The position numbers and the translations under genes are program-made. DNA of 64,000 nucleotides from Aristolochia californica (taxonomy: Eukaryota; Streptophyta; Magnoliopsida; Piperales; Aristolochiaceae): assembly GCA_029961685.1 (NCBI GenBank), contig JARWKL010000007.1, forward strand, positions 7,336,708-7,400,707, in the 5' to 3' direction. The notes beneath the pieces are model-generated. The model made no database searches, had not been told where the DNA came from, and was given only the letters and a program-made list of their open reading frames with translations. Below, one piece after another: positions 60,570 through 64,000 of this stretch. The first letter of the stretch is position 1, and each line of letters opens with the position of its first letter.

Positions 60570-63155
60570 TCAGAGAAGGAGCCTGAAGAGTCTGACATGT
60601 TCTCTGAGTTGTCCGAGGAGGAGGACTCAGTTTCGAGATGAAGTTCATACACTTCATCTTCTGACTGGATGTCATCGTAATGGATGAGTTCCAATCCATT
60701 TTCTTCGGCTAGTAACATGTATGTACTGTACCGCCGTTGTTGTTTATCATTTGGACAATATCTGGCGAAATGTCCTTCTTTCTGGCATATCTAGCATTTG
60801 CATTTGCTTGGGGTTTTCCCCTTTGGGCAGTATGCATTTGACCCTTTACTGGATGTGGTCGGGCCAGAATTTGTTCTTTTTCTAAAGTATCTCTTTTTAG
60901 GAGTATACCTTGTTGTAGAACTTTTTTGTATCCTAAATTTTTTCTGTTGAAATTTTTTAGGATATTTTCGTTGCTTATGGGAGGTGCTTTTGCAACCATA
61001 AGCTCCTACATTTTTGTTCTGGTTTGAACAACATAATGTTTGTTTATTTGCCTTACTACTTTTCTTTTTTAGTTTTTGGGCTTCACAAAGATTTGCCAAC
61101 ATGTCTTGTACAAATCTATGTCTTCTTCCTAACGTATCAATGTTTAGGAAAATATCCATGGTTAAAATACCAAGTTCTGGATTGTTTTGCCAATATTTTG
61201 TAATGCAGTCTTTTTCTGCTACATGTGGAAATGGTTCTGGCAATTTAGCATAAAAGATAGACAGAAAAGGTTTCTGATCTTCTTTTGTAGTTTATAGAAG
61301 TAACTTGCAAACTCGCAGTAATACTTCTCATAAAAACAAATGTTACAGATTTGTAACTTGTTTAATTTCTGAAGAGTTTCTAAACATTTTCTTTGTTTAG
61401 TACTCTCATTGTAGGCTTCTAGGGTTGGATGTATTCCTAGAAATTCCTTGGATATCTTAGCCACTAATCCTTTCATGATATTGGCTATCGATATTGAAGT
61501 ATTAGCTCGTTTTTGGTCTTCGGGAAGGTTGTCCTACCAAAGAGCTACATTACCCTGTAAAGCATGGGTAAAGAAATTAAATGTTGATTCCTGGTTCCAA
61601 GATTCATGCATATTTGCAGCATTGCTCATGCTTCTTTCCCAATTTTTAAGGATATTTTCTCCATCCTTGGGGCAATCCAAGTTGAGGTAAAATCCAAAAG
61701 GGTTTATGCTATCTATGGTTTGGTGTCCCTTAGTAGCATTTGAAGGATCGACATTTGTGTATTTTGTCGAATACCTTTGTCCTCCCAGGGATATTTTGGA
61801 GTGGGAGAAACTTTCTTGTTCTTGCGGATGAACCGCAGTACGGTTTCGGAAGTTATCTTGAAAGCTATCTTCCATGTGGGTATCTCGTACCCTTGAAGTT
61901 TCTGCTTCAAAATGGTCGCTACCACGAAGCATTCGAAACCTTTTACCAAGATCATCTGCCTTTTTGTCTTTAGCAGAGTAGTCTGTTTTCTTGGTATTTT
62001 CTTCTGCAACTTCATCAGATTCCCAGGCTTCTGGTTCACTGTCGTGTTGCTCTTGTTGTTTACTAGAGGAAGGTGTTTCCTCTTGAACATAATAAATCGG
62101 TTAGCTACCGAAGGTATTATATTCTGCGTAAACTTCATCATCGGTGGAGGATGATGCTTTTGAAGCGATCCTAAAAGCAGGTGGTGCGGGATCCTTTTTT
62201 CTTCTAGGTGCTATGCAGGGTGTTGCAAAGTACACTAGGTTTTTAAGCCATCCGGTGATGTCAGGAAGGCCTAATGATAATGGAGTTTCCATATCCATTA
62301 AATAGAAAAACTCATTCATTTTTTTACAAAGCTAGGAGGTTTAGCTTTTGTTTGATTTTGTCGATCTTGCATCGAAATCGATGGATGCGATTCATATACC
62401 TTTCCCAATGGAAATTGTACATTTCCCTGGCTAAGATAGTATCATCTTCTGGTTGAAGCATGTTTCTTAGCAAGAGAGTGAAGGCTAGACCTTCTCTCTT
62501 TCGTTGCAAACGATCTAAAAGTTTTTGCCGATAGATCATCTATTTTCGGGATGCTGTCCAGGCTTGTTCAGCATCGTCCTTTGTCCGGAATTTTCTGTGA
62601 GAATTTCTGGGAAATCCTATGACTTGAGCTTGGGCTGCTTCCCAGCTGTCATATATTCCTGTTTCTCTTCCTATGAAGACAACATACCAGTATTTTGTTT
62701 TTTCTGGTTTTTCGTATGTACTTGTAGAGGCTTCTCCTGTTGAAGCGGTGTCTACAGGTTGAGATACGGTTTCTTCATGGGTCATTCTATAGATTTCTCT
62801 TTGCAGAATGATTACCAAATCTTCTAAGAATTGCTTAGATAGCATATTCTTGAAGTTCAAGTTGTTCAATCCTAATTTGGTGTTTCAGGTCTTTGATAAC
62901 TTGTTTTAATCCTACTGGACCGAGTCCTAAGAATCGTCCATCTCGGATTATTCTTCTTCCTTCGTTGTTATAATCTACAACTAAAGGATTTTCTTCGAGC
63001 TCTTTGAGTTTGGCTTGAACTCATGTGAGTCGATCTTTTAACTGTCGAATCCAGACCCTCTGGAATTCGATTTGATTATCATACCTTCTGGTCATGATAT
63101 ACTCTCGATTTGATTTGATAAGTCTTATCTCTGGATTAGACCTATTTTGTTCCAT
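60566..63155 (-). pseudogene. Viral ORF1 (viroplasmin-like domain plus coat protein), broken
   Basis: Starts at ATG 63155. The first block ends at a TGA after about 43 codons. At about 62540-62700 a segment beginning YWYVVFIGRETGIYDSWEAA resembles the viroplasmin/RNase H1 N-terminal fold. From about 61930 to 60700 patches fit a caulimovirid coat protein: a Trp/Phe-rich core, then a Lys-rich basic region, then a CCHC zinc knuckle (KCKCxICQKEGHFARYC at about 60745-60800) in which a TAG has replaced one residue. An acidic Ser-rich tail ends at 60566. Several stops and frame changes occur. No movement-protein motif was recognised. Confidence 0.75.
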
Positions 63156-63292
63156 AATGGACTTTTGGTTTTATACATTTGTTCCTTACAAATGTTACTT
63201 GGGATGTGACCGGTATGGGTCGTAACTGTTTGGGAGTATGTATACCTAAACAGAAAGAATCAAAGATAAGCTTTGATTTCTTTGTCACATAC

Positions 63293-64000
63293 AAAACCAA
63301 GTCTAATACTCAGCTCTGATACCATTTTAACGATAGCCTGACTCTGACAGTGGAATACTGATACCAAAGCACTATTGCTATGATATCGACATACAGTCTC
63401 TAATAGACTTGTACACACAGCGGAAGACAACCTAGGGAAATAGGGCAGCGGAACAAGAATCCTAGGGACTGCTACCTGCCAGTCTCGTGCTACGGGCAGA
63501 GGATGACATCTACGGGCAGCGAAAAAACAATAATGACTCACACAATACTATTCCTATAGTCACACTTCGTCCGTCCTATCAGTTTACCATTAGGCTACTT
63601 TCCTGCTTCCTACCACATATCACCGTTATGTACTCGTTTGTGTCTATTTCATAGTTATCTAGTAGGCCCAACATGACTTCTGCTGCTACCTAGAACTTCT
63701 TCGGGGTTTGACCCTATTCCTGCCGGCTTACCACCACGTGGGCAATTCCGTCGATGCGGTCCTCACGGTCTTCAGAGGGCCCCGAGCCGTTCCTATTAAC
63801 CATTGCGGCTCCATGGCTGCTTCAGCAGGGTAGAGCACAGCTCCGTTTCGTTTTCTACCTCGGAGCGTAGCCGAATAATTCCAAGTCTCTAGCTTCTGTC
63901 CTATTTGGCACTATTTCGATACTATTTCTTTTTGACGAGTGAACAGTAAACATGAATAGTAATCATGAATAGTAATCATGAATAGTAACTGTGAATAGTA
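63293..64000 (-). repeat. Right copy of the viral direct repeat (second unit)
   Basis: Start of the second tandem unit, containing the primer site and the leader region. It is continuous with the ORF1 leader on its left, so a transcript started in this second unit (beyond the window) could read into ORF1 of the complete unit. Confidence 0.93.
63313..63324 (-). promoter_or_regulatory. tRNA-iMet primer binding site (second copy at 55631-55642)
   Basis: Complement reads TGGTATCAGAGC, identical to the site used by caulimovirids and many LTR elements to prime minus-strand DNA. ORF1 starts 158 bases downstream. The other copy lies 20 bases from the left junction with the Copia host sequence. Confidence 0.92.

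Larger units (their letters stand above)
55611..64000 (-). mobile_element. Endogenous pararetrovirus (Caulimoviridae), tandem copy
   Basis: Sequence from 55611 repeats from 63293 to the window end with an exact period of 7682 bases. Both repeats start with the same ~20 bases and then contain a perfect primer site TGGTATCAGAGC (complement of 55631-55642 and 63313-63324). An LTR element would carry that site only once, so this is a viral genome of about 7.7 kb integrated as one complete unit plus the start of a second. Within the unit, on the minus strand, ORF1 (63155 to 60566), polymerase (60569 to 58602) and a third ORF (58600 to about 57125) are packed with 4-base overlap and 1-base spacing, followed by a non-coding region with a TATA box. 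The polymerase is of caulimovirid type. The genus is not resolved. Confidence 0.92.

Noticed and set aside
55611..64000. Reading the viral direct repeats as LTRs of a Ty3-type element
   Set aside because: Both repeats contain the primer site plus about 20 bases beyond it, no purine tract adjoins the left copy, and the polymerase and gene packing are caulimovirid.

Overview
This window is nuclear DNA of a flowering plant, probably a eudicot. The evidence is a 16-exon chloroplast-targeted enzyme gene, a two-exon plant cytochrome P450 gene, GT-AG introns with AT-rich introns and spacers, and a dense layer of plant transposable elements. There is nothing prokaryotic here: no operons, no CRISPR array, and no rRNA or tRNA gene that I could recognise. 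The species cannot be named from the sequence alone.

Layout. 1-500 is a Copia gag scrap. 2349-4679 is a near-palindrome made of two inverted copies of a short terminal-inverted-repeat element. About 4690-9412 is a decayed PIF/Harbinger transposon with Myb/SANT and DDE transposase remnants. 10834-15851 is an apparently intact DPE1 gene (plastid 4-alpha-glucanotransferase, 16 exons, 586 aa). 16287-21166 is a Copia element on the minus strand with both LTRs and the duplication GGGTT. 21881-22225 is a solo LTR. 22581-30418 is a Mutator-like element (MULE) with a 9-bp duplication, a decayed transposase, and pieces of two host genes: an intron-bearing kinesin-14 motor fragment joined to an RRP12-like fragment.

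30430-38900 is the most gene-like stretch after DPE1. It holds a possible small membrane-protein exon, a possible three-exon secreted-peptide gene, a Tourist-like MITE, local tandem repeats, and a complete CYP78A cytochrome P450 gene on the minus strand (36973-38739, 544 aa). 40330-42430 is a Copia relic containing a TRIM-type mini-retroelement. 43144-47905 is a plus-strand Copia element with duplication ATTTG. A kelch-like scrap and a Gfo/Idh/MocA oxidoreductase scrap follow.

50370-64000 is a nest of three insertions. The 3' end of a minus-strand Copia element is interrupted at 51069 by a plus-strand Copia element. That second element is interrupted at 55611 by an endogenous pararetrovirus (Caulimoviridae) on the minus strand. 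The viral copy is one full 7682-bp genome unit followed by the start of a second unit in direct tandem. Its reverse transcriptase ORF is open (655 codons), but the coat-protein ORF is broken and the protease active site is altered.

How it fits together. The host genes are independent: starch/maltose metabolism (DPE1), organ growth (CYP78A) and possibly a small secreted peptide. They sit as islands between nested retroelements. The most notable items are the tandem, primer-site-bounded pararetrovirus with an unusual domain order, and the MULE carrying a two-gene host chimera.
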